A stretch of 64,000 nucleotides of DNA from Alphaproteobacteria bacterium SS10 (GTDB lineage Bacteria; Pseudomonadota; Alphaproteobacteria; TMED2), in NCBI GenBank assembly GCA_019192455.1, contig JAHCML010000009.1, positions 1 to 64,000 of the forward strand. Direction: 5' to 3'. The notes beneath the pieces were generated by a model. The model worked only from the letters and a program-made list of their open reading frames with translations, was not told where the DNA came from and made no database searches. Positions 9,140 through 16,697 of the stretch are shown piece after piece; position 1 is the first letter of the stretch; each line of letters starts with the position of its first letter. Position numbers and translations under genes: made by a program.

Positions 9140-9779
9140 GGTCTTACCCCTCATGTGTAGAAAGACTAGGTTCAAGAGTTACTTTGGTTGTGGTGGGCCT
9201 TCCCCAATTCCTGATCTCCCTTTCGGTTAACCAGACACCAGGTGTGTCCCTCTTTAGGCAGCGATTAGTTTCGCGACACGAAAGAGAACCACGAACCAGC
9301 ACAATGCCTCGCATCCTCTAAGCTGTGCCAAGGAAGGGGTCAACAAGCCCTGCAAGGTCATTGTGATGGAGAGCACACCCCTGTGGCAAAGACACAACAG
9401 CCTGCCCCATCAGCTGTGACATGAACAACACAAAACCCCGGTTTTCAGCGGGTTTCCGGCTTTTTTGAACGGATGCTTAATACCCGATCAAATGCGATGC
9501 AAAATAACCACAATCGCCCAAATGACGGAATAATCTGTCGCTGAAATTGGTAAGCCACTGATTGCTTTGAAAATCTTTTAATCAGCCTGATTGAGTGGGT
9601 CTAGAGGCATCTGTGAATAACCCCCCAAAGCCCCAAAATTGCCTGGTTTGATAGGCATAAGTGTTACGCCCATGCCGCCACCTGGGACATGGCAGCCAAC
9701 CGGATGCTGAAAAACTAGAGAAGTGCGGGCAAAACCACTAAATAGAGCATCAAGGTTGCAGCACTGAGGAAACCAACGA
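9140..9779. other. 640-base intergenic region between porin and DUF3576 gene
   Basis: No credible coding sequence. It must hold the divergent promoters of the porin (minus) and the lipoprotein (plus). A short palindrome ACACCAGGTGT lies near 9235-9245, within 110 bases of the porin start. AAACCCCG...CGGGTTT near 9433-9455, followed by CCGGCTTTTTTG, looks like a plus-strand terminator although no plus-strand gene precedes it. I could not identify promoter boxes with confidence. Confidence 0.5.
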
Positions 9780-10361
9780 ATGCGATCAACGCCGCGCACA
9801 TATTCATATAGCCGCCGTTCAATTGGCCGTTCGCCGATCATGCTGGGCATCTGTGCCCTGGCGCTGGCTGCTTGCAGCAGCGACCTCTCAAGCAGCCCGG
9901 ACCAAGAGTTTCCAGGCCAATCTCCCTATAACAGCCCAAGCTTCCAGGGGCCTGAAGGCAGCCTGCTTGGCGGTGAGGGTGGTATTTCCTTCTTCGGTGG
10001 CGGCAATGATGCGCCGGCCGCTGGCGGCGGTGCGGGCCTTGGCGTCAATGCGTTCCTATGGCGTGCCTCCCTCGACACCGTTTCATTCCTGCCGGTCACC
10101 TCTGCTGATCCATTCGGTGGTGTGATCATCACCGATTGGTATTCACCAGCCGATGCCCAGAATGAGCGGTTTAAGCTGAATATCTACATTCTGGACCGTC
10201 AGCTGCGCGCCGATGGCCTTCGGGTTGCCGTGTTCCGTGAGGTTCGCACCCCCGATGGCTGGACCAGCGCGGAAGTTGCCGATGGCACCTCTGGCCGTAT
10301 GGAAGATGCAATCCTGACCCGCGCCCGCCAGCTACGCGTCAGCCAGCAAGCCTCAAACTAA
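9780..10361 (+). CDS. DUF3576 lipoprotein
   Basis: 193-residue protein with a lipoprotein signal: ALALAAC with the lipidation cysteine at residue 32. A Ser/Gly-rich linker precedes the DUF3576 region (LGVNAFLWRASLDTVSFLP through TDWYSP to the C-terminus). DUF3576 proteins are alphaproteobacterial and often found near leuS, which here lies 7 kb downstream. An internal ATG at 9840 would give a shorter, conventional lipoprotein signal (MLGICALALAAC) and is a plausible alternative start. Probably anchored in the outer membrane; function unknown. Confidence 0.8.
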   Translation: MRSTPRTYSYSRRSIGRSPIMLGICALALAACSSDLSSSPDQEFPGQSPYNSPSFQGPEGSLLGGEGGISFFGGGNDAPAAGGGAGLGVNAFLWRASLDTVSFLPVTSADPFGGVIITDWYSPADAQNERFKLNIYILDRQLRADGLRVAVFREVRTPDGWTSAEVADGTSGRMEDAILTRARQLRVSQQASN

Positions 10362-10370
10362 TCCCAAAAC

Positions 10371-10387
10371 GGCGCCTTTCTGGCGCC
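10371..10387 (+). terminator. Possible weak terminator after the DUF3576 gene
   Basis: Perfect GGCGCC / GGCGCC inverted repeat with a five-base loop (TTTCT), ten bases after the stop codon. No T-tract follows, so termination strength is doubtful. Confidence 0.35.
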
Positions 10388-10413
10388 ATCCCGCCCGATA
10401 GTTAGCGATCACC

Positions 10414-11364
10414 ATGCCAGAGCCAGCAGCCGAGGCCACCAAAACCCCGGCTGCACGCACGGCAAAGTCGCTTCCCGACGGGGCGCCCGAACAATCGATG
10501 AAGCGTGCCCTGCTGTGGCTGGGCATCGCCATGGTCGGCGTGGTTGGGATTAATACTTGGATTAAAGAGATTACCCAGCACCTCCACCCGTTTGAGGTGG
10601 TGTTCTGGCGCAATCTGTTTGCCGTCGCCCTGATCCTGCCCTTCCTTATTCTGCGCTATGGTCGGCATGCGCTGACCCTGAACAAGCCCAAGCCCGTGAT
10701 CATCCGGGGCGGTGTTGAGTTCCTTATTATGGCGACGCTGTTCAGTGCGTTCAGCCAGCTACCCCTGGCCCAGGCCGTGGCCATTGTCTTCACCATGCCA
10801 ATCTGGATCACGATCGGTGCGGCGCTGTTCTTAGGTGAGGTGGTGCGCGCTCGGCGCTGGATTGCCACCGGGGTCGGTTTCATTGGGATGCTGGTGATCA
10901 TCGGCCCCAATCTGGGGTCACCATCGATCTATCACTTGGCCGCCTTTGCCGCGGCGATCCTGATCGGTGTTTCCACACTAATGTTAAGAAACGCCAGCCT
11001 GGTCGATAGCCCTGGCCGGATTGTTTGCTGGATGTCGATTGTCATCACACCGCTGGCCGCCATCGCCGCCATACCGGTCTGGCAGGGCCCAACCCCCATG
11101 GTCTTTGGCATGCTGATCTGTGCTGTGCTGTGCGGCACCACGGCCCATGTCTGCCTGACCCAATCCATGCGCTATGCCGAGGCCTCACAAACCGCACCCT
11201 ATCGGTATGTTGAGCTGATCATGGCGGCGATTATGGGCTTCATCATCTTTGGTGAGGTACCAGCACTGACCACTTATATCGGGGCGGCGATTATTACGGC
11301 CTCGGGCATCTACATCGCCCACCGCGAACATGTGGCCAGGATGCGCGATGCCGAAAAGCAGTAG
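10414..11364 (+). CDS. EamA/DMT-superfamily transporter, first copy
   Basis: 316 residues with about ten predicted membrane segments arranged as two EamA repeats. Landmarks are HPFEVVFWRNLFAV in the first repeat, FTMPIWITIGAALFLGE at its end, and PYRYVELIMAAIMGFIIFGE in the second. DMT proteins usually export small metabolites or amino acids. The soluble N-terminal ~28 residues may not be translated: Met29 (MKRALLWLGIAM) is an alternative start. It forms a coupled tandem pair with the next gene, which overlaps its last codons. Substrate unknown. Confidence 0.85.
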   Translation: MPEPAAEATKTPAARTAKSLPDGAPEQSMKRALLWLGIAMVGVVGINTWIKEITQHLHPFEVVFWRNLFAVALILPFLILRYGRHALTLNKPKPVIIRGGVEFLIMATLFSAFSQLPLAQAVAIVFTMPIWITIGAALFLGEVVRARRWIATGVGFIGMLVIIGPNLGSPSIYHLAAFAAAILIGVSTLMLRNASLVDSPGRIVCWMSIVITPLAAIAAIPVWQGPTPMVFGMLICAVLCGTTAHVCLTQSMRYAEASQTAPYRYVELIMAAIMGFIIFGEVPALTTYIGAAIITASGIYIAHREHVARMRDAEKQ

Positions 11365-12274
11365 TGCAGAACCTCAACAGACGCTGACACCGCGGCAATC
11401 CATTGGCTGGGGCGTGTTCTGGCTGATCTTCTCAATCACCGCTTTCCAGGGGATGATCGGCAGTATCAAGACACTGAGCCCTGAGCTCTCACCCTATGAG
11501 GTTGGGTTTTGGCGAAACGCGCTCGCCATCCCGATGATCCTACCCTTTGTCCTGTATTTCTGCGGCCCCCGCATCTGGCAGGTTCAAAGTCCGAAGGCGC
11601 TGGGCAGCCGCGCCTGCGCTGAGTTTGGGTTGAGTGCGTTCAATTTCCTCGCCGTCACCCTGCTCCCCCTGGCCCAAACCACCGCGCTGATCCTGACCGC
11701 CCCCATCTGGACGATACTAGGTGCCGCCCTATTCCTGCGGGAGCGGGTGAGCAAGACCCGTCTGATCTCCGTGTTGCTTGGCTTTACCGGGATGTTGGTG
11801 ATTGTCGGTCCGGTCTTTGATGAGACATCGCTGCTAATCTTCCTACCGATCATCGCTGCAATGTTCTGGGCCTCATCCAATATCATCTTAAGGCGGGTCA
11901 GCTTGCGGGACCGCATTGGCCATATCATGCTGTGGATGGCCCTACTGCAAACGCCGATGTTCCTGGTGATTGCCGGACCTGGCTGGACCTGGCCCAGCGC
12001 CGAGCATTGGCCGCTTCTTATATTCTGTGCCGCTTGCGGGACCCTCGGCCAGTATGGGCTGACCATGGCCCATCGCTGTTCTGAGGCGTCACAACTGGCA
12101 CCCTTTGGTTATGCAGAGCTGATCATCGCCGCCACGGTTGGGGCCGTTATCTTCTCAGAATCTCCACCCATCAGCACCTTTATCGGCGGCGCCATCATCG
12201 CGGCCGCTGGCATCTATATGGCCCGGCAGGAACATAAAGAGCTGAAGCGTCGGAAGCTGGAGACAGACGCCTAA
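11348..12274 (+). CDS. EamA/DMT-superfamily transporter, second copy
   Basis: 308-residue inner-membrane protein, clearly paralogous to the preceding gene: SPYEVGFWRN matches HPFEVVFWRN, and APFGYAELIIAATVGAVIFSE matches the equivalent segment. About ten membrane segments in two EamA repeats. The ATG at 11348 has CAGGA upstream and overlaps the previous gene by 17 bases, so translation is probably coupled and the two may act together or as a heterodimer. Substrate unknown. Confidence 0.85.
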   Translation: MPKSSSAEPQQTLTPRQSIGWGVFWLIFSITAFQGMIGSIKTLSPELSPYEVGFWRNALAIPMILPFVLYFCGPRIWQVQSPKALGSRACAEFGLSAFNFLAVTLLPLAQTTALILTAPIWTILGAALFLRERVSKTRLISVLLGFTGMLVIVGPVFDETSLLIFLPIIAAMFWASSNIILRRVSLRDRIGHIMLWMALLQTPMFLVIAGPGWTWPSAEHWPLLIFCAACGTLGQYGLTMAHRCSEASQLAPFGYAELIIAATVGAVIFSESPPISTFIGGAIIAAAGIYMARQEHKELKRRKLETDA

Positions 12275-12289
12275 GGCAGCATCTAGCGA

Positions 12290-13102
12290 CTACGCCAAAT
12301 GCTGGTCCACCTCACCAAACCGCTTAGGATCGGCAAGCTTGGCAAAGCTGCCATCATCGCGAATGGCCTGGGCTGCATCGACCAGAGAGATCTGGGTCGT
12401 CCGACCCAGCCAAGAACCAAGGGAAATCCGCGCCACCCCGGCGGCGGCCCATTGATCCACCGAGACACTGGGATGGGCGAGGGCGTTCACCGGCTTATCA
12501 ACTGCGGCGGTTAGGGTTGCCATTTCGTCCGGCGACCAGATACCGGGGGCATAGAGCACATCGGCACCCGCCGTCGAATAGGCCTGCAGCCGGGCAATAG
12601 TGTCCGCCATATCTGGCCGGCCATTCAGGAAATTCTCGGCCCGCGCCGTGATGACAAAGTGGAAGGGCTGGGCCCGCGCGGTCTCAACCGCTGCCGCAAC
12701 GCGTTCCACCGCCTGATCTATGGGATAGATCGGATCATCATCATTGGTGGTGTAATCTTCAATCGAGCAACCGACGAGGCCAGCATCGGCGGCCTGGCGC
12801 ACAGTTTCAGCGCAAGCCTCAGGCGCATCACCAAAGCCGTTTTCAAGATCACCCGACACCGGTACATCAACCGCCCCGGCAATGAGGCCCGCATGGGCAA
12901 TCGCCTGTTCCCGCGTCAGGCCGTAATCCCGTCGACCCTGGGTGAAGGCAAAGGCGGCACTGGTCGTCGCCAGGGCAGGGAAGCCCATCCCCTCAAGCAC
13001 CTTGGCACTGCCCATATCCCAGGGGTTCGGCATCACAAAGGGTGATCCGGGCTGGTGCAACTCAAGGAAGGTTTTGGCCTTCTCAGCTTGGGTTTTGGGC
13101 AT
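12290..13102 (-). CDS. Isocitrate lyase/PEP mutase-family protein
   Basis: 270-residue (beta/alpha)8-barrel enzyme of the isocitrate lyase/phosphoenolpyruvate mutase superfamily. Recognisable pieces are MPNPWDMGSAKVLE, ATTSAAFAFTQGRRD, SGDLENGFG (acidic metal-site region), GCSIEDYT and ITARAENF. Members of this phosphonomutase-like clade cleave or rearrange C-C or C-P bonds in oxaloacetate, 2-methylisocitrate or PEP; the substrate cannot be fixed here. The KKCGH motif of true isocitrate lyases is not present. It lies 62 bases after the bfd-like gene on the same strand and could share its transcript. Confidence 0.8.
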   Translation of the reverse strand: MPKTQAEKAKTFLELHQPGSPFVMPNPWDMGSAKVLEGMGFPALATTSAAFAFTQGRRDYGLTREQAIAHAGLIAGAVDVPVSGDLENGFGDAPEACAETVRQAADAGLVGCSIEDYTTNDDDPIYPIDQAVERVAAAVETARAQPFHFVITARAENFLNGRPDMADTIARLQAYSTAGADVLYAPGIWSPDEMATLTAAVDKPVNALAHPSVSVDQWAAAGVARISLGSWLGRTTQISLVDAAQAIRDDGSFAKLADPKRFGEVDQHLA

Positions 13103-13164
13103 TGGGCAAGCCTCTCAAATGGCGAAGAGTTTCAGCATGTCAGCATCTCTCAGCGACGCAATCT

Positions 13165-13428
13165 CTATCGGCCACCCGGTTTGTAGCTATTCGTTTGACG
13201 CGTATCTGCGCCTAAGCGGCGACGCCGCCACTCGTTGATGCTTTCCCGCGCCGTGGCGCCAGATTTAGGACCATCACGGAGGATATCGCGAATATCAGCG
13301 GCGCACTTCCCGCATTGCGCCCGTTGGCCATGGGCTTTGAAAACCTGGCCGACCGTTTCGGCCCCCTCATCATCGATCAGGGATTCGAGCTTTTTCTCGC
13401 CGATACCGGTGCAGTTACAAACAAACAT
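13165..13428 (-). CDS. bfd: Bacterioferritin-associated ferredoxin-like [2Fe-2S] protein
   Basis: 87 residues. The Bfd fold is indicated by Cys4-x-Cys6 (MFVCNCTGIGE) and CGKC at 39-42, which bind the [2Fe-2S] cluster. In characterised bacteria Bfd reduces iron stored in bacterioferritin and is induced by iron starvation. It is longer than the usual ~64 residues, with a basic C-terminal extension containing NEWRRRRLG. The upstream divergent region holds two Fur-box-like sequences, consistent with iron control. No bacterioferritin gene is in the window, so the partner is unknown. Confidence 0.85.
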   Translation of the reverse strand: MFVCNCTGIGEKKLESLIDDEGAETVGQVFKAHGQRAQCGKCAADIRDILRDGPKSGATARESINEWRRRRLGADTRQTNSYKPGGR

Positions 13429-13512
13429 TTCGGGTCATCCAGCCAGTTTCGAAGGCGCAAACAGGTCAAACCGCCTGTCCAAATCACACAGAGTCAGAGC
13501 CTCGATAAAATC

Positions 13513-13531
13513 GATATTAAGAATCATTTGC
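13513..13531. promoter_or_regulatory. Fur-box-like site 1
   Basis: GATATTAAGAATCATTTGC matches the classical 19-bp Fur consensus GATAATGATAATCATTATC at 14 positions, including the core AATCATT. It lies between bfd (minus) and the methyltransferase/NAS-like operon (plus), about 85 bases from the bfd start. Confidence 0.55.
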
Positions 13532-13562
13532 ATTTTCTATAGAACCGATTAGAAGCCGTCTT

Positions 13563-13584
13563 GCAATTGATTCTCATTTGTATC
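13563..13584. promoter_or_regulatory. Fur-box-like site 2
   Basis: Read on the minus strand this is ATACAAATGAGAATCAATTG, with the ATGAGAATCA core common in Fur boxes. It lies about 30 bases from site 1 and about 95 bases upstream of the methyltransferase start, so two sites could serve both divergent promoters. Confidence 0.5.
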
Positions 13585-13632
13585 TGAGTCCGCCGAAAGC
13601 GCTAAGCCACTGGCGAATCATACATTCTAAAC

Positions 13633-13651
13633 GCGACTGAGTCTTAGTCGC
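13633..13651 (+). promoter_or_regulatory. Inverted repeat in the leader of the methyltransferase/NAS-like operon
   Basis: GCGACT / AGTCGC with a seven-base spacer (GAGTCTT), ending 26 bases before the chosen start codon. It could be a small RNA hairpin or a second operator; no partner protein is evident. Confidence 0.3.
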
Positions 13652-13677
13652 ATAATAACTTGACGAGAGTGACCGCG

Positions 13678-14424
13678 ATGAGCAGCCCACAAATCCTGGC
13701 CGAACAGGCCGAAAATCAAACCGATGCACTTGATCGCTGGCTAAAGGATGAGGCCGAGGATCAGCGCATGACCGATGATCACCTCCCGCTCTGGGATCGG
13801 ATGATCGAGCTGATGAATGAGCGTGAGCTGACCGGCGCCAAAGTTCTGGATTACGGCTGCAATACCGGTGGCCTGCTTCAGCGCCTTTATCACACCAAGC
13901 CCTATGCCAAGGGTGTGGGCGTGGACCTGGCTGAAGGCCAGGTCACCGAGGCGCGCAAACTGCGTACCGATGGCCCTTATGAGTTCGCAAGCCTCGACGC
14001 CCTAGACAGCCAGGTTGCCGAGTACGACTTCGCCTTCAGTCATGAGGTGATCTACCTGCTGCCTAGCATCGAAGAGCATGTGCAGCTAATCCGCCGGGTG
14101 CTGAAGCCAGGTGGCATTTACTACGCGGCCACCGGCTGCCACACCGCCAACCCCCAATGGCCGCAATGGCGCGAGATCATCGCCAACTACTCAAATGTGA
14201 AGCCAGGCGACTACTCACCTGAGGATTACGGTTTCAGCTTTGAGCGTGCGGGCTTCAAGGTTGGCGTTCAACCCTATGGCACCGGCCGCTTCCTGCCGCT
14301 TGAGAAGAAGGAAGAGCTGTTCCCAACCGTTGCGTCGATCGTCGACTACTACCGCAATCACAAGCTGCTGTTCCGCTTCCAGCGCGACACCCTGCCAGCC
14401 TCCAGCCCGGTTGAGGTGGCGTGA
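13678..14424 (+). CDS. Class I SAM-dependent methyltransferase of the iron-linked locus
   Basis: 248 residues. SAM motif I is VLDYGCNTG (about 56-64), followed by VGVDLAEGQV (motif II) and the post-I segments YDFAFSHEVIYLL and RRVLKPGGIYYAATG. Small-molecule methyltransferase by resemblance; the substrate is unknown. It is the first gene of a unit with two nicotianamine-synthase-like genes, and its TGA overlaps the next ATG by one base (TGATG), so the products are probably made together. I inferred that it methylates the metallophore or a precursor. The ATG at 13678 has GAGAGTG upstream; a TTG at 13660 is less likely. Confidence 0.8.
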   Translation: MSSPQILAEQAENQTDALDRWLKDEAEDQRMTDDHLPLWDRMIELMNERELTGAKVLDYGCNTGGLLQRLYHTKPYAKGVGVDLAEGQVTEARKLRTDGPYEFASLDALDSQVAEYDFAFSHEVIYLLPSIEEHVQLIRRVLKPGGIYYAATGCHTANPQWPQWREIIANYSNVKPGDYSPEDYGFSFERAGFKVGVQPYGTGRFLPLEKKEELFPTVASIVDYYRNHKLLFRFQRDTLPASSPVEVA

Positions 14425-15440
14425 TGAACGACCTACCACAACCGCGCCAACCCGGTGACGATCAACGTCGTGGCACACCCGCCTTCCTAAGTATTGCTGG
14501 CCGCCAACAAGGCGGCCCAGATCTTGATGCGGTTCACGAAATCAAAAGCGTAGTGCTGGGTGCATGGAGTGTCTTGAAAGACAGCCAAGACCTCTCGCCG
14601 CGCAACCCACTGATCAACATGACGCTCAGCACGCTGGTCGACACCCTGGCCCAGCGGCATGATTTGGCGACGGTTCGCGCCGTGGTTGATGCCCCTGAAA
14701 TCCGGGAGGTTATGGAGCCAATGTGGTCCAAGCTGTCCCAAGCCGAGGGTGAGATGGAGGCCTTCTGGGCGGAGCGTTTCAATCGCAAGCGTGGTGGGCT
14801 GTCGGTCGATGATCTGAATGAGTTCGTCTACCGGGACAATTATGATGAGCTCACCAAGATGGAGCTCAACCACTGGGACGCAAAAGGCGATGGCCCGGAT
14901 CAAGACAGCCACATCTTCTTTGTCGGCTCTGGCCCGCTACCCCTGACTGCCATTGATTATCACCTGAAAACCGGCGCCAAGATCACCTGTGTCGACCTCG
15001 ATCCGGAAGCGGTGGCCCAATCCCGTGCGCTCTTGCGCAAGGTTGGCCTCGACCGTGCCATCAATGTGGTTCAGCAAACCGGCGAGGCGGTGGATTACAG
15101 TGAGGCCAGCCATGTGGTTGTTGCGGCCCTAATCCCCAAGCAGCCCGCCGTTGTTGCTAAGGCGCTTGAGGATAATCCGAAGGCAGTCATTGGCGTGCGA
15201 TCCGCGAGTGGGTTGCGCACAATCCTCTACCCACCAGCCGATACCCGCGCCTTGCGGGCAATGGGTCTGGAGTCTACCGGCACCAGCCCGATCAATGAGC
15301 GGGTCATCAACACCCTTCTCACCTTCCGCCCTGGCCCAGAGCTGAATCTGGATGCCCTCCCCCCGGCAGAAAAGAAAAGCAATTGCGCCACCTGTGCCAC
15401 CGTGGATTGCGCGGCACGGCGCAAGATCATGGGCATCTAG
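14424..15440 (+). CDS. Nicotianamine-synthase-like protein, first copy
   Basis: 338 residues. FVGSGPLPLTAID at 166-178 is the hallmark SAM-site motif of nicotianamine synthases, and CVDLDPEAV follows where NAS proteins have DxDxxA. FVYRDNYDELTKME corresponds to the conserved aromatic YxNY region. NAS enzymes move aminobutanoyl groups from SAM; bacterial relatives such as CntL do so onto histidine to build opine metallophores. The C-terminus carries CATCATVDC (Cys321, 324, 329), absent from the second copy and possibly metal-binding. An opine dehydrogenase (CntM) and a TonB receptor are not in the window, so the product is uncertain. Confidence 0.75.
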   Translation: MNDLPQPRQPGDDQRRGTPAFLSIAGRQQGGPDLDAVHEIKSVVLGAWSVLKDSQDLSPRNPLINMTLSTLVDTLAQRHDLATVRAVVDAPEIREVMEPMWSKLSQAEGEMEAFWAERFNRKRGGLSVDDLNEFVYRDNYDELTKMELNHWDAKGDGPDQDSHIFFVGSGPLPLTAIDYHLKTGAKITCVDLDPEAVAQSRALLRKVGLDRAINVVQQTGEAVDYSEASHVVVAALIPKQPAVVAKALEDNPKAVIGVRSASGLRTILYPPADTRALRAMGLESTGTSPINERVINTLLTFRPGPELNLDALPPAEKKSNCATCATVDCAARRKIMGI

Positions 15441-15470
15441 ATCGCTGCGAATTTAAGGGCCTCAAAGCAG

Positions 15471-16589
15471 ATGAGTGCGGTCCCCGCTGCGCTAACTCAT
15501 ATAGCCGCCAATGCGGAGCTGGAGGAGGGGTTAACCCCCCTCCCGGCCGATCATGACCAGCTGGTGGGCGGGCTCATGGGCGGGAAGGCGAAGCTATGGG
15601 GACCTGACGGACGCCCGGATAAGCTTGATGCCGAGGTACCGCCGATTGATGAGCTGCGCGGCGGCCGGCGGCTTTACAATGCGGTGATGCGGAACGCCAT
15701 GGGGCTGCGCCGCATCCCCAACAGCCTCGATGGCGATAAGTGCCTGCGTGAGGATTTCTCAGAGTTCTTCAGCTTACTGCGCGCCCCACTGTCACCGGTG
15801 GTTGAGACCGCGATCATGCAGGAACCCTCGGTGCGCGCCATCGCAAGTTTCGTGCAGGGCCGGATGATGGCCAGCGAGCGACGAATTGAACGGGCCTGGG
15901 CCGAACAACTGTTGGCTGAGCGCAAGCTGACCATGCAGACCCTGCGCAACTACTGGTATTACGCGAACTATAATGGCCTCTGTGATAACGAGCTCGACCT
16001 ACTACATCGGGGTGAGCCGGGCCTCTCCCTAACCTATGAGCGCGACCGCATTGCCATGGTGGGTGGTGGGTCCCTGCCGCTAACCGCCATCATGCTGCAT
16101 GACATGGCGGGCGTGCCGGTCACCGTCGTGGATTACAACCCACGCTGCTGTCAGATCGCGCGGAAAATGGTACGTGAGCTGGGCGTCGACAAGCATATTG
16201 ACATCGTTCAGGCCGATGGCCGTGCCTTTGACTATAAGGGCCATTCGATTGTGATCATCGCCGCCAATATGACCGGCCTACGGGAAACGGTGGCCCAGGC
16301 GCTAACCACCTCACACCCGCAGCGGGTGATGCTGCGCAGTGTCGATGGCTTAAGGGCGCTGATGTACAAACCCGCCACCTATGACGATATCCGCGGCTAT
16401 GGCCTTCAACATGTGGGCCAGGCGGATCGAAGTGAGGAGTATTACAACTCCTCCCAATGCCTGATCCCACCCTTCGGCCTAATCGGTGAGATGGGCCACG
16501 ATCTGAAGCTAGACACCCGCTTCAGCCGCTATATGCCGAACATGCATATGGGTAAGAACTTCTTCCTCGTCTCCATGAACGCGCAATAA
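15471..16589 (+). CDS. Nicotianamine-synthase-like protein, second divergent copy
   Basis: 372 residues, 30 bases after the first copy. VGGGSLPLTAI (about 197-207) aligns with the FVGSGPLPLTAI motif, and VTVVDYNPRCCQIARK is the nucleotide-binding acidic strand. LRNYWYYANYNGLCDNELDLL parallels the aromatic region of the first copy. Overall similarity between the two appears low, so this is an old divergence rather than a recent duplication, and the two may catalyse different transfers. The central VIIAANMTGLRETVAQAL parallels VVAALIPKQPAVVAKAL in copy one. Ends 65 bases before the Fur box of the next gene. Confidence 0.65.
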   Translation: MSAVPAALTHIAANAELEEGLTPLPADHDQLVGGLMGGKAKLWGPDGRPDKLDAEVPPIDELRGGRRLYNAVMRNAMGLRRIPNSLDGDKCLREDFSEFFSLLRAPLSPVVETAIMQEPSVRAIASFVQGRMMASERRIERAWAEQLLAERKLTMQTLRNYWYYANYNGLCDNELDLLHRGEPGLSLTYERDRIAMVGGGSLPLTAIMLHDMAGVPVTVVDYNPRCCQIARKMVRELGVDKHIDIVQADGRAFDYKGHSIVIIAANMTGLRETVAQALTTSHPQRVMLRSVDGLRALMYKPATYDDIRGYGLQHVGQADRSEEYYNSSQCLIPPFGLIGEMGHDLKLDTRFSRYMPNMHMGKNFFLVSMNAQ

Positions 16590-16654
16590 CGCCGCAACCG
16601 CAGACATCGGCAAAACCGCTGTTGCACCGCGCCAAAAACTGGTGCACTCTCTTT

Positions 16655-16673
16655 GATATTGATAATCATTCTC
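16655..16673. promoter_or_regulatory. Fur box
   Basis: GATATTGATAATCATTCTC matches the 19-bp Fur consensus GATAATGATAATCATTATC at 17 positions. It lies 24 bases upstream of the next start codon, where it would overlap the promoter, so iron-dependent repression of that gene is likely. Confidence 0.8.
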
Positions 16674-16697
16674 AATTAGAGAGTAGGGGTTAGGCAG

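Noticed and set aside
12659-13045. 128-residue frame antisense to the PEP mutase-like gene
   Set aside because: Shadow of a well-supported gene with conserved motifs; no features of its own.
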